From: Planctomycetota bacterium
GTDB taxonomy: Bacteria; Planctomycetota; Phycisphaerae; UBA1845; UTPLA1
DNA: 5,299 nt
Direction of reading: 5' to 3'
Assembly: GCA_027295245.1 (NCBI GenBank)
Contig: JAPULF010000126.1
Coordinates: 1 to 5,299, forward strand
A program made the translations under genes and the position numbers. Below, piece after piece: positions 5,132-5,299 of the stretch (the first letter of the stretch is position 1; the number at the start of each line of letters is the position of its first letter). The notes below the pieces were generated by a model. That model did no database searches and was not told the origin of the DNA. It saw only the letters and a program-made list of their open reading frames with translations.

Positions 5132-5143
5132 GAATTGCAATTC
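5132..5143. other. 12-bp perfect palindrome
   Basis: GAATTGCAATTC reads the same on both strands. It lies 91 bases past the acyP stop and about 140 bases before the next possible start. It could be a dimeric-regulator site for the downstream gene, or chance; a shorter related palindrome, GCAATTGC, sits at 5050-5057. Confidence 0.3.
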
Positions 5144-5282
5144 CGGACCTGGCTCGCGCGGCAGGTCGATTCGTTTTGTTCGGGATCGGCCTTTTCGCGG
5201 TTTGTCAGGCTCCGCTCTATCGTCCGGCTGCGGCCACAAAGCAACCGGAACACCGATTTGTGCAGAGAAAGAGAATCAGCTT

Positions 5283-5299
5283 ATGACGCCACGCAATGT
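5283..5299 (+). CDS. Possible start of a further gene, cut by the window edge
   Basis: ATG at 5283-5285 opens a frame that runs off the window after five complete codons. A purine run, AGAGAAAGAGAA (5264-5275), precedes it by 7 bases and could serve as a weak ribosome-binding site. The same frame is open back to an ATG at 5076, but that extra stretch is Arg/Gly/Ser-rich and does not read like protein. Too little is present to name a product. Confidence 0.3.

Noticed and set aside
4637..5239. 200-codon minus-strand frame antisense to acyP
   Set aside because: It is Arg/Ser/Pro-rich, has no family motif, and overlaps a certain acylphosphatase gene and its promoter.

Overview
The window looks like high-GC, non-repeat-rich chromosome from an environmental planctomycete, with Phycisphaerae-like bacteria the best guess. 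This is inferred from three things: a secreted lipoprotein built of cysteine-rich 'GACC' repeats (a type I associate with planctomycetes and some myxobacteria), a very small Lys/Arg-rich protein of a kind often seen in planctomycete genomes, and low gene density with short single-gene transcription units. No rRNA, tRNA, CRISPR array, insertion sequence or phage gene is visible.

Layout. Positions 42-677 (+) encode a CAP/SCP-domain lipoprotein with a Gly-Thr linker made by a hexanucleotide repeat. Positions 678-1053 hold no convincing gene: there is a possible short coding remnant on the minus strand (725-829) and two GC-rich hairpins (931-947, 965-991), the second a good terminator candidate. 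Positions 1054-2061 (-) form one cysteine-rich repeat reading frame that is cut by two consecutive TAG codons at 1486-1491, leaving a 190-residue lipoprotein and an in-frame 3' half with 117-bp tandem repeats. Positions 2062-2483 hold no gene, only two hairpins and a small A/T-richer patch with an imperfect direct repeat. Positions 2484-2630 (+) look like the last ~48 codons of a SpoIIE/RsbU-type PP2C phosphatase, probably a remnant. Positions 2631-2784 are a convergent spacer in which I see only weak hairpins.

Positions 2785-3771 (-) encode the electron transfer flavoprotein alpha subunit (EtfA), without a neighbouring etfB. The divergent spacer 3772-4018 precedes an Hsp20 small heat-shock protein (4019-4477, +). 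This converges, with a 4-bp gap, on a 33-residue very basic protein (4482-4583, -). That gene is divergent from acylphosphatase (4772-5041, +), and each of the two has a recognisable sigma-70-type promoter in the space between them. The last 258 bases hold a possible terminator, a 12-bp palindrome and perhaps the first codons of another plus-strand gene.

The genes do not form an evident pathway or operon. They are mostly alternating-strand single genes: two envelope lipoproteins, an energy-metabolism subunit, a chaperone, a probable ribosome- or RNA-associated small protein and a small housekeeping hydrolase. I do not see a new multigene system here. The most unusual observation is the tandem amber interruption inside a recently duplicated repeat of the GACC-repeat lipoprotein.
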